Assembly (NCBI GenBank): GCA_019417145.1
Contig: DXVY01000084.1
Span: 1,399-6,525, forward strand
Length of the DNA stretch: 5,127 nt
Source: Clostridiales bacterium
GTDB lineage: Bacteria; Bacillota; Clostridia; Oscillospirales; Acutalibacteraceae
Reading direction: 5' to 3'
Position 1 is the stretch's first letter. The number at the start of each line of letters is the position of its first letter. A model generated the notes under the pieces. It saw only the letters and a list, made by a program, of their open reading frames with translations. It was not told the origin of the DNA and ran no database searches. The position numbers and the translations under genes are program-made. Of the stretch, positions 1 through 5,127 are shown one piece after another.

Positions 1-824
1 ATGTAGTACCGCGCCACAACCTCATCCATAAGCACGGCAGCCGCACTGCTGGTCTTCAGGTCTAGAAGAGCCGTTACATTGTCATCCACCTCGGTAGCAC
101 GGCCGTCTTTCAGGGTATCCTTGACCTCCGGGTGCTCGTTTAATGCATCCACGGCCGTAGATCCCCCCTGGACCACCAACTCCTTGCCCTCCAGGTCGGC
201 CAGAGAGGAGACGCCTTTGCTATCCATCGTGACCACAACCTGACGGTTGGTCATGTAGGGCACAGATAGGCTCATGGCCTCTTCCCGCTCGTCATTCTTG
301 GTAAAGCCGTTCCACAGGCAGTCTACGTTGCCGGTATCCAGCTCCACTTCCTTGGAACTCCATTTGATAGGCTGAAGCTTTAACTCCACGCCCAGCTTTT
401 CGCACACCTTGGTGGCCACATCCACGTCAAAGCCCACAATATTCTGATCCTCGTCCCGGTAGCCCATGGGCGGGAAGGAATCGTCCAGGCCCAGCACCAG
501 CTCGCCCTTGTCCTTGATTTTTTGGAGACTGTCGTCGGTGGTTTCGGCCTTTTCATAGGTCTCAGACACCGTGGTCACGTCCGATCCGAACCACTTGGTG
601 CTGATTTCCCCCAGGGATCCGTCGACCTTCAAATCGCTGAGGATCTTATTTACCTCTTCCTTTAGGGCCACATCCGTCTTGCGAAAGCCGATCACATACT
701 CCTCGTCGGCCAGCGGCTCGTCCAAAATCACATACTTTGCATCCTTATTGGCCTGTCCGCAACCGGCCAGACCCACCGTCATCAACAAAGCCGCAGACAA
801 GGCGGCCGCCAAAATCTTTTTCAT
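1..824 (-). CDS. Amino-acid ABC transporter substrate-binding lipoprotein (SBP_bac_3 type), abnormal domain order, 3' end missing
   Basis: The frame is open without a stop from the ATG at 824-822 to the window edge (274 codons seen). A G-rich Shine-Dalgarno (834-840, AGGGGTG on the minus strand) lies 9 bases upstream. Residues 1-22 form a lipoprotein signal ending in the lipobox LAGC (Cys22), so the protein should be anchored outside the membrane and deliver a polar amino acid to an ABC permease. Residues about 100-274 match the beginning and middle of SBP_bac_3: GELVLGLDDSFPPMGY, then GFDVDVA, VDCLWNGFTKNDER (Arg180, the usual ligand-carboxylate arginine position) and AAAVLMDEVVA (conserved Asp). 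The oddity is residues 25-85: KYVILDEPLADEEYVIGFRK through DGSLGEISTKWFG is what normally closes such a domain, yet here it directly follows the signal peptide, joined by a linker (86-99) to the domain start. Family assignment is secure; the architecture could be natural (fusion, circular permutation) or an assembly error. Permease and ATPase genes are not in view. Confidence 0.9.
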   Translation of the reverse strand, partial: MKKILAAALSAALLMTVGLAGCGQANKDAKYVILDEPLADEEYVIGFRKTDVALKEEVNKILSDLKVDGSLGEISTKWFGSDVTTVSETYEKAETTDDSLQKIKDKGELVLGLDDSFPPMGYRDEDQNIVGFDVDVATKVCEKLGVELKLQPIKWSSKEVELDTGNVDCLWNGFTKNDEREEAMSLSVPYMTNRQVVVTMDSKGVSSLADLEGKELVVQGGSTAVDALNEHPEVKDTLKDGRATEVDDNVTALLDLKTSSAAAVLMDEVVARYY

Positions 825-862
825 TTTTATAACACCCCTATACAAATATTTGCTATGGCAGT

Positions 863-891
863 ATGATAGCATAGTAGCAGATTAAAGTCAA
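863..891 (-). promoter_or_regulatory. Sigma-A promoter of the substrate-binding protein gene
   Basis: On the minus strand TTGACT (891-886) and TATCAT (868-863) are separated by exactly 17 bases, and TG one base before the -10 makes it an extended -10 element. Predicted transcription start is near 856, leaving a leader of about 30 bases that contains the Shine-Dalgarno. The match is close to consensus and correctly placed; it has not been tested. Confidence 0.8.
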
Positions 892-925
892 TCCGCATTT
901 TGACAAATTTCACTTTCCATTCCGC

Positions 926-938
926 CAAACGCCGTTTG
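926..938. repeat. 13-bp perfect palindrome in the divergent intergenic region
   Basis: CAAACG and CGTTTG flank a single central C. The dyad lies about 35 bases upstream of the -35 element of the substrate-binding protein gene and about 95 bases upstream of the lipoprotein -35. It has the size and symmetry of a regulator binding site, but no regulator is known here and an element this short can occur by chance. Confidence 0.35.
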
Positions 939-976
939 CTTTTATGCAAGCCTATCCAAAGTAAAAAGATCCGGAA

Positions 977-1012
977 CTGCTTGTGTACAAAGGGCCTTTC
1001 GGTATGAAGCAG
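977..1012. repeat. Imperfect 36-bp inverted repeat upstream of the lipoprotein promoter
   Basis: Outer arms CTGCTT (977-982) and AAGCAG (1007-1012) pair perfectly. Inside them TAC/GTA (986-988 with 1002-1004) and AAAGG/CCTTT (989-993 with 995-999) continue the dyad. The centre is about 40 bases upstream of the lipoprotein -35 box, a position typical of an activator or distal operator site. The symmetry can be seen in the sequence; a regulatory role is inference. Confidence 0.3.
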
Positions 1013-1031
1013 CGGGTTACAACATTGTAAT

Positions 1032-1060
1032 TTGAAACGCCCAAAGCATAGGGGTATAAT
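1032..1060 (+). promoter_or_regulatory. Sigma-A promoter of the 309-aa lipoprotein gene
   Basis: TTGAAA (1032-1037) and a perfect TATAAT (1055-1060) are 17 bases apart. Transcription should start near 1067. That leaves only about 7 bases before the upstream ATG at 1074, with no ribosome site, and about 58 bases before the ATG at 1125, which has one; this helps settle the start of the downstream gene. The promoter may also drive cls through the leaky-looking terminator at 2053-2084. Confidence 0.85.
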
Positions 1061-1124
1061 AATGTAGTATTATGTGCGGTATCTTCTTGTTGTCTTCTTT
1101 ATAGGGAAAGGGGGCTTCTTCTTA

Positions 1125-2054
1125 ATGAATACACGCATACGAATGGCAGCTGCCGGCTTGTTTGTGAGCCTGCTGCTTGTTCTCGTGTCCGGCTGCAACG
1201 AGTCGGTAAAGAGCGTGTCCAACCCCGCCTTAACAGCGCAGGATTATTCTCTTTATTCCAGCCAATCCGTGGTGCCGCAGCCTTCATATTCGACGCCGGC
1301 CACCAGCGCGCCCACAAGCTCTGCCAACGCCGGCCTTGCATCCGATATTCCCTCGGTCCGGAAGATGCTCCTCCAGGCGCTGCAATCAACCAACGCACAG
1401 ACCAATTTTTGCCGCAATGTCACCCGCTCACTTCAATTGGGCGAGGTGGAGCTGACGAACATTTCAGAATCGCTCCAGTCGGCCAAGACCGAGGCTGGCC
1501 TTGTGCAGCTGGGACATCTGGAGGCCAGCTACAAAACCGCTACCGCCCAGTCCCGGGGCCTGGAGATTAGCGACACCTATTTGGAAAACGGTATTCTCTA
1601 CACCCAATCCACCGTGGAGGACTCGGCCGACGCGGCCAACAATAGGGATCAGGCCGTAACCAGCGCCAAAGCCGAGAGCACCGACGCCATCCCGGCGTTT
1701 TACCTGCATCTCACCGACCGGATGATCCGCAGCGTAGATATCTCGCCCGCCGGTTCGGATATGCTCTATAGTCTCACCCTTGACCCGGAAAGCTGCCAAG
1801 AGCAGGTTATGGAACTACTGCAGGGGGAGACATATGGTCTAAATTTTGAACAAACGACCTTTCAGCTGGACTATAACGTATGTACGGCCCGTTCGGACGC
1901 CAGCGGTTGTGTAATTGAGCTGTCCAGCTCCATCGGCGGACGTTTTCTCACGGACGGCGTAGAGCAGACCGGCGAGTTGAACATTAAGTATACCTACAGC
2001 GACCTATCAACCGCATCCGTGCCTGCGCGGCCCGTCTGGATAGAAAAGCCTTAA
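1125..2054 (+). CDS. Lipoprotein of unknown function, possibly LolA/DUF6612-like
   Basis: The chosen start at 1125 gives 309 residues. AAAGGGGG (1107-1114) lies 10 bases upstream, and the signal peptide is then normal: MNTRIR, a hydrophobic core at 8-21, and the lipobox VSGC with Cys24. The in-frame ATG at 1074 would add 17 residues but lacks a ribosome site. The mature protein begins with a Ser/Thr/Pro/Ala-rich spacer (about 25-73), typical of lipoproteins holding a domain away from the membrane. A folded part follows: a helix near 76-90, a YLENGILYTQS strand pair at 152-162, VDISPAGSDMLYSLTLD at 204-220, and a C-terminal strand ending in a tyrosine-rich IKYTYSDL and a short proline-containing tail. 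This order recalls LolA-fold lipoproteins of the DUF6612 kind, but that is an impression of pattern, not a proven match. Four further cysteines (96, 224, 253, 262) could form disulfides outside the cell. It is followed by a terminator and then cls. No function is assigned. Confidence 0.85.
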   Translation: MNTRIRMAAAGLFVSLLLVLVSGCNESVKSVSNPALTAQDYSLYSSQSVVPQPSYSTPATSAPTSSANAGLASDIPSVRKMLLQALQSTNAQTNFCRNVTRSLQLGEVELTNISESLQSAKTEAGLVQLGHLEASYKTATAQSRGLEISDTYLENGILYTQSTVEDSADAANNRDQAVTSAKAESTDAIPAFYLHLTDRMIRSVDISPAGSDMLYSLTLDPESCQEQVMELLQGETYGLNFEQTTFQLDYNVCTARSDASGCVIELSSSIGGRFLTDGVEQTGELNIKYTYSDLSTASVPARPVWIEKP

Positions 2055-2084
2055 GCGACGGCGGAGCGCCGTCGCTTTTATTTT
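2053..2084 (+). terminator. Intrinsic terminator after the lipoprotein gene
   Basis: A perfect 9-bp GC-rich stem (2055-2063 with 2067-2075) has a GAG loop, extended by two A-T pairs at the base, followed by TTTTATTTT. The first A-T pairs use the stop codon. The U-tract is interrupted by an A, so some readthrough into cls, whose Shine-Dalgarno begins 19 bases further on, is plausible. Confidence 0.9.
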
Positions 2085-2116
2085 GCAACCGATTAAATCA
2101 GCAGGGAGGGACCCAA

Positions 2117-3649
2117 ATGGCAAAACAGCACAAGCGCGCCGTCAAACTGCCGGTACGGGTGATTTTGATTGCCCTGCTCATTCTCGTTCAACTGGCCGTG
2201 CTGGTTGTCTCGGTCTACCTGTTGTCGGATAAGGCCTTATGGGTATATGTTTGCTTTGAATCGATCAGCATAGCCATGGTTATTTTTGTAGTGAACCAAC
2301 GCAATAACCCCAGCTACAAGATCATGTGGGTGCTCTTTATCCTGATTTTCCCCCTGGTAGGCGGACTCATCTACCTATTCTGGGGAGGCGGTCGAGTCTT
2401 TCCTCACCTAAAACGCCGGATGCGGGCCTGCGAAAAATCCACCCGCGGCTTTTTTCGGCAGGATCCGGCGGTGGAATCCCGATTGGAATTTGTGGATATG
2501 CTTCACGCCCGCCAATCCCGTTACCTGCGGCGAGAATCCGGTTTTCCGGTTTATAGCAACACGTCTGTGGAATACTTTTCGCCGGTGGAAAAGCTTTGGC
2601 CGCGGCTGCTGGAGGAGCTTGAGCGGGCGGAACACTATATATTTATAGAATTTTTTATACTGGCCCAGGGAAAAATGTGGGACAGCGTCCACAGGATTCT
2701 TTCCCGCAAGGCGGCGGCCGGCGTGGACGTACGTATAATTTTTGATGACTTTGGGTCCTGTGCGCGGCAATTCCGGGGATTTGCCAAGGGTCTGAAAGCG
2801 GAGGGAATCAAGGTATCCGTATTCAATCCCCTGCGTCCCTCCCTAGATCTTTTTATGAACAACCGAAATCATCGGAAAATGGTCATCATCGATGGGAAAA
2901 CGGCCATATCGGGCGGCTTCAACATCGGCGACGAATATGTGAATCTTTGGCATGTCCACGGTCACTGGATGGATAACGGCATCATTCTCAAAGGGGACGC
3001 GGTGCGCAGCTTTTTGGCCATGTTCTGCACCATGTGGTCGTTCACCACGCGCAGGCGTATGGATATGCGCCCCTGCCTGGTCGCCGCCCCGGTCCGTTCC
3101 GAGGGATTCGTGCAGCCCTACTGCGACGGCCCGCTCAACGACAAAAATCCGGCTGAGGAGCTGTACATGCAGATTCTGAACACCGCCCAGCGTTATGTGT
3201 ATATCACCACGCCCTACCTGATCCTGGACAACGAAATGACCACGGTGCTCTGTCTGGCGGCCAAGTCGGGTATAGACGTGCGAATCATCACTCCAAAGGT
3301 GTGGGACAAGTGGTATGTCCATCCGGTGACCCAATACAGCTACGAGGAGCTACTAGAGGCAGGCATTCGCATTTATGAATACACCCCGGGATTTATCCAC
3401 TCCAAAATTTTCGTATCAGACGACCGGGTGGCCACGGTGGGCACGGTAAACATGGACTTTCGCAGCTTCTATTTTCATTTTGAATGTGGCGCTTGGATCA
3501 GCAATATGGACGTAGTGGCCGACATCAAACAGGATGTTATGCAAATCATGGCGCGTTCGCAGGAGATCCGGCTGGACAAATGGAGAAAACGGCCTCTGCG
3601 GTTACGACTCAAACAAAGCGTCCTGCATCTATTTGCCCCCTTTATGTAG
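2117..3649 (+). CDS. cls: Cardiolipin synthase, phospholipase-D superfamily
   Basis: The 510-residue product has the full layout of bacterial Cls, which joins two phosphatidylglycerol molecules into cardiolipin and glycerol at the inner face of the membrane. The N-terminus has three hydrophobic segments (about 12-36, 41-60, 69-89); the loop with NPSYK and the third segment ending in FPLVGGLIYLFWG form the PLDc_N signature. Two PLD domains follow, each with an intact HxKxxxxD motif: His252-Lys254-Asp259 (HRKMVIID, followed by GGFNIGDEY) and His428-Lys430-Asp435 (HSKIFVSD, followed by GTVNMDFRS). Both half-sites of the active centre are therefore complete and the enzyme should be active. Length is slightly above the common 480-500. 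The start is fixed by AGGGAGGG (2103-2110) six bases before the ATG. No promoter is recognisable in the 32 bases after the preceding terminator, so expression may come by readthrough. No clear terminator follows within the 48 bases before the next promoter. Confidence 0.97.
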   Translation: MAKQHKRAVKLPVRVILIALLILVQLAVLVVSVYLLSDKALWVYVCFESISIAMVIFVVNQRNNPSYKIMWVLFILIFPLVGGLIYLFWGGGRVFPHLKRRMRACEKSTRGFFRQDPAVESRLEFVDMLHARQSRYLRRESGFPVYSNTSVEYFSPVEKLWPRLLEELERAEHYIFIEFFILAQGKMWDSVHRILSRKAAAGVDVRIIFDDFGSCARQFRGFAKGLKAEGIKVSVFNPLRPSLDLFMNNRNHRKMVIIDGKTAISGGFNIGDEYVNLWHVHGHWMDNGIILKGDAVRSFLAMFCTMWSFTTRRRMDMRPCLVAAPVRSEGFVQPYCDGPLNDKNPAEELYMQILNTAQRYVYITTPYLILDNEMTTVLCLAAKSGIDVRIITPKVWDKWYVHPVTQYSYEELLEAGIRIYEYTPGFIHSKIFVSDDRVATVGTVNMDFRSFYFHFECGAWISNMDVVADIKQDVMQIMARSQEIRLDKWRKRPLRLRLKQSVLHLFAPFM

Positions 3650-3697
3650 CAGGCAAGCGCCCGCTCCGCCGACGAAAAAAAGGAAAGGGCCCTCTAG

Positions 3698-3726
3698 TTG
3701 ACATTTTAGACCGAAACGAGTACAAT
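3698..3726 (+). promoter_or_regulatory. Consensus sigma-A promoter for the small membrane protein gene (and perhaps nth)
   Basis: A perfect TTGACA (3698-3703) and TACAAT (3721-3726) are exactly 17 bases apart, the strongest match to consensus in the window. The predicted start near 3733 gives a leader of about 70 bases with a small GC-rich hairpin (GCGGC 3751-3755 with GCCGC 3760-3764, TTTG loop) and then a strong ribosome site. Confidence 0.9.
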
Positions 3727-3803
3727 AGGAACAGAAACCTTAGCGATTTTGCGGCTTTGGCCGCGCCGATTTGATTATGATATAACATGGAGGTGCCTGT
3801 GCA

Positions 3804-3959
3804 ATGAAAAAGATGAAGACTCTGACCTGGGTATTGGTCGGCCTGTTCGCCGTTATCACGGTCGCCGCCGGCGTGGCCGTGCTGATTTATCGTTTCGTAG
3901 GCAGCAAACGGGAAGAAAAGAATTATATCGAATGCGAATGCGATCCGGAGTACACCTGA
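3804..3959 (+). CDS. 51-aa single-pass membrane protein with YIECEC tail
   Basis: This short gene is well supported despite its size: it has a consensus promoter at 3698-3726, the ribosome site GGAGGTG (3789-3795) eight bases before the ATG, and an intrinsic terminator 35 bases after the TGA. The product starts MKKMKTLTW, has one hydrophobic segment (about 7-32, rich in Val, Ala and Leu with small glycine steps), then a charged SKREEK stretch and the ending NYIECECDPEYT. The KK-rich N-terminus could make it a signal anchor or a signal peptide without an obvious cleavage site. The two cysteines (44, 46) spaced by one acidic residue could bind a metal, be acylated or form a disulfide; none of these can be told from sequence. 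Small proteins with a TM segment and an acidic Cys-containing tail are, from memory, common and uncharacterised in gut Clostridia. I cannot assign a function. Confidence 0.85.
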   Translation: MKKMKTLTWVLVGLFAVITVAAGVAVLIYRFVGSKREEKNYIECECDPEYT

Positions 3960-3994
3960 TCCGGCTAACCGAGGTACCATCGACATCACAAAAG

Positions 3995-4025
3995 CCGTCC
4001 GCGAAAGCTCGCGGGCGGTTTTTTT
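3995..4025 (+). terminator. Intrinsic terminator after the small membrane protein gene
   Basis: A nine-pair stem (3995-4003 with 4010-4018, one G-U pair) with an AAAGCT loop is followed by seven uninterrupted T residues (4019-4025). It lies 18 bases before the nth start codon, so it separates nth from the promoter at 3698 unless readthrough occurs. The A-rich 5' flank is too short to suggest strong action on the other strand. Confidence 0.93.
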
Positions 4026-4043
4026 AAAATTGAGGGATATAAT

Positions 4044-4715
4044 ATGAGAGAATCGAAAGCCAAAAAGAAGGAGCGGGCCGGAAAGGCTGTGGAGGCACTG
4101 GAAAAGGAATACCCGGACGCCATCTGCTCTTTGACCTACCGGGACCCCTTGCAGCTGCTCATCGCCACTCGGTTATCCGCCCAGTGCACCGACGCCCGGG
4201 TGAATCTGGTGACGCCGGCCCTGTTCGCTAAATTTCCCGACGCCGCTGCCTTTGCAGCGGCCGAAATCAGCGATGTGGAGGACTGCATCCGCTCCTGCGG
4301 GCTGTATAAGACCAAGGCCCGGGATATTGTGGGCATGTGCCAAAAAATCCTCCTGGACTTCGACGGCCGGGTGCCCGATACCATTGAGGAGCTAACCACC
4401 CTGCCCGGGGTAGGCCGCAAAACGGCCAATTTGGTATGCGGGGATATCTACGGCAAGCCCGCGGTGGTAACCGACACCCATTTTATCCGCCTGTGCAACC
4501 GGATGGGGTTTGTGGACACCAAGGACCCCCTCAAGGTGGAACGGGCCATGCGGGAGCTGCTGCCCCCGGAAAAGTCCAATGACTTCTGCCACCGCACGGT
4601 GCTGCATGGTCGGGCGGTCTGTACGGCGCGCACGGCGCACTGCGACAAGTGCTGCCTGTCTGATCTCTGCCCTACGGCTATGGGAAATAAAGAAAAAACA
4701 CGAAAGGCGGTATAA
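4044..4715 (+). CDS. nth: Endonuclease III (DNA glycosylase/AP lyase)
   Basis: The 223-residue protein matches endonuclease III, which removes oxidised pyrimidines from DNA and cuts the strand at the resulting abasic site in base-excision repair. Landmarks are all present: RLSAQCTDARVN (residues 43-54) near the lesion-binding region, the helix-hairpin-helix LPGVGRKTANLV (120-131) with catalytic Lys126, VTDTHFIRLCNR with catalytic Asp144 (compare Lys120 and Asp138 of E. coli Nth), and the C-terminal [4Fe-4S] loop with Cys193-x6-Cys200-x2-Cys203-x5-Cys209. Length is close to the E. coli protein (211), the excess being in the lysine-rich ends. GAGGG (4032-4036) lies seven bases before the ATG. 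A TATAAT at 4038-4043 abuts the start codon but has no matching -35 box. No promoter is seen between the upstream terminator and the gene. The last codons overlap the next terminator. Confidence 0.98.
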   Translation: MRESKAKKKERAGKAVEALEKEYPDAICSLTYRDPLQLLIATRLSAQCTDARVNLVTPALFAKFPDAAAFAAAEISDVEDCIRSCGLYKTKARDIVGMCQKILLDFDGRVPDTIEELTTLPGVGRKTANLVCGDIYGKPAVVTDTHFIRLCNRMGFVDTKDPLKVERAMRELLPPEKSNDFCHRTVLHGRAVCTARTAHCDKCCLSDLCPTAMGNKEKTRKAV

Positions 4716-4732
4716 ACCGCCATTCGTGTTTT
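4693..4732. terminator. Bidirectional terminator between convergent nth and AEC genes
   Basis: AACACGAA (4697-4704) pairs with TTCGTGTT (4723-4730), and after one A-A mismatch GGCGGT (4706-4711) pairs with ACCGCC (4716-4721) around an ATAA loop. The nth stop codon TAA (4713-4715) lies in the loop, so the stem is partly coding. Read on the minus strand the hairpin is followed by TTTTTTCTTT, a better U-tract than the short T run on the plus strand. It should therefore stop the minus-strand permease transcript efficiently and the nth transcript at least partly. Confidence 0.85.
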
Positions 4733-4821
4733 GTTATGCGTTCTCTTTACCCAACAACCCGCTTCCAGGCCCTTCCATGACAAATAGATAGCGCGTCCCA
4801 GCTTACAGCTCCTTTTAATAG

Positions 4822-5127
4822 CTACAGCCGGGCCAGCGTCAGCATCACCGGTATGGTGGCGATGGAAACAATGGTGGAGATGGGCACCATACGGGAGGCC
4901 AGCCGCGCATCGCCGCCAAATTTGGCCGCGAACATAACCACATTGGCCGCTGCCGGCGCGCTGACGGGGATCATGCAGGCGGTGAGCAGATCGCCGGTGA
5001 TGCCGCACAGCCGGAAAGCGCCCAGGCAGATCAGGGGCACGGCCGCCAGACGAAGGCCGATGGCCGCCCACAGGCGGCTGTCCCCCGCCTCCGGACGCAG
5101 GCTGGCGGCCGTGCCCCTGATCTGCCT
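4822..5127 (-). CDS. AEC family transporter, C-terminal fragment (5' end missing)
   Basis: The frame runs from the right window edge to a TAG at 4824-4822, giving 101 residues. The sequence has the features of the C-terminal end of auxin-efflux-carrier/malonate-type permeases: a hydrophobic segment (AAVPLICLGAF), then TACMIPVSAPAAANVVMFAAKFGGDARLASR in pieces with the family's PxAxNxxxxAxxxGGD pattern, and a final hydrophobic helix ISTIVSIATIPVMLTLARL. These proteins are ten-TM membrane carriers of mostly unknown substrates. An internal GTG at 5040-5038 could mimic a start but lies inside a conserved membrane segment, so the gene certainly began further upstream. The first eight or nine residues at the edge (RQIRGTAAS) are encoded by the outer arm of a perfect inverted repeat and may not belong to the real gene. 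The terminator at 4693-4732 lies 90 bases downstream. Confidence 0.85.
   Translation of the reverse strand, partial: RQIRGTAASLRPEAGDSRLWAAIGLRLAAVPLICLGAFRLCGITGDLLTACMIPVSAPAAANVVMFAAKFGGDARLASRMVPISTIVSIATIPVMLTLARL
5024..5127. repeat. Perfect 26-bp inverted repeat ending at the last base of the window
   Basis: Bases 5024-5049 are the exact reverse complement of 5102-5127, separated by 52 bases. The inner arm encodes a normal AEC membrane segment (AVPLICLG); the outer arm, read in the same frame, encodes an atypical polar stretch. Pairing breaks at 5050/5101 and may continue outward beyond the window. A 26-bp perfect match inside coding sequence, ending at the sequence edge, looks like a fold-back chimera from library preparation or assembly rather than a biological hairpin. 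Confidence 0.9.

Noticed and set aside
571..885. Open plus-strand frame of 104 codons opposite the substrate-binding protein gene
   Set aside because: It is antisense to a clear SBP_bac_3 gene, has no ribosome site and no recognisable protein features.
1074..1124. Upstream in-frame ATG that would lengthen the lipoprotein by 17 residues
   Set aside because: It lies only about 7 bases after the predicted transcription start, has no ribosome site and would put a hydrophobic stretch before a complete signal peptide. The ATG at 1125 has both a ribosome site and a normal signal.
3684..3697. GGGCCC palindrome after cls as a terminator
   Set aside because: Arms are only four pairs with no loop and no following T-run; it is better seen as chance sequence next to the promoter.
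3484..4027. Overlapping plus-strand frames of 96 and 92 codons at 3484-3774 and 3749-4027
   Set aside because: They overlap cls and the 51-aa gene in other frames and lack ribosome sites. The 51-aa frame has promoter, ribosome site and terminator in correct order.
4038..4043. Perfect TATAAT directly before the nth ATG as a promoter
   Set aside because: No -35 match 16-18 bases upstream (the region is the terminator stem), and transcription would start inside the gene.
4741..4813. Possible minus-strand leader peptide (AAAAGGAG at 4813-4806 followed by a 14-codon ATG frame ending near 4738)
   Set aside because: The ribosome-like site is more than 25 bases from the ATG, no promoter is seen, and it lies in the 3' untranslated stretch of the AEC transcript.
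4448..5071. Long minus-strand frame of 207 codons spanning nth, the intergenic gap and the AEC gene
   Set aside because: It is antisense to nth and in another frame of the AEC gene, crosses a terminator, and has no family features.

Overview
The window looks like a piece of a Bacillota genome, most likely class Clostridia (gut Oscillospirales/Lachnospirales type). The reasons are inferential: near-consensus sigma-A promoters with 17-bp spacers, strong G-rich Shine-Dalgarno sequences, Gram-positive style lipoproteins, a three-TM clostridial cardiolipin synthase, and a mid-to-high GC accessory-free gene set. No RNA gene, mobile element, phage gene or CRISPR array was seen. The odd length and the behaviour of both ends suggest that it is a whole short contig rather than a slice of a larger one.

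Layout. At the left (minus strand, cut off at base 1) is an amino-acid ABC-transporter substrate-binding lipoprotein with an abnormal domain order: right after the lipobox comes a segment that normally ends such proteins, followed by the start of a second, normally ordered domain. A divergent intergenic region (825-1124) carries one clear promoter in each direction and two dyad-symmetric elements. Going right on the plus strand come a 309-aa lipoprotein of uncertain family (possibly LolA/DUF6612-like), an intrinsic terminator, cardiolipin synthase (cls), a consensus promoter, a 51-aa single-pass membrane protein with a YIECEC tail, a second intrinsic terminator, and endonuclease III (nth). A hairpin terminator containing the nth stop codon in its loop separates nth from a convergent minus-strand gene, the C-terminal part of an auxin-efflux-carrier (AEC) family permease, cut off at the right end.

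How the genes relate. Most of the content is envelope-related (nutrient capture, lipoprotein, phospholipid synthesis, membrane microprotein, permease), with one base-excision-repair enzyme. I see no single pathway. cls and nth each sit directly behind an intrinsic terminator and lack a recognisable promoter of their own, so they may depend on readthrough from the lipoprotein promoter and the microprotein promoter respectively.

Most worth checking: (1) the substrate-binding protein, which is either a truncated two-domain protein, a circular permutant, or an assembly collapse; the window stops exactly where this would be decided. (2) A perfect 26-bp inverted repeat whose outer arm ends on the last base, which looks like a fold-back artefact and makes the first few residues of the AEC fragment unreliable.
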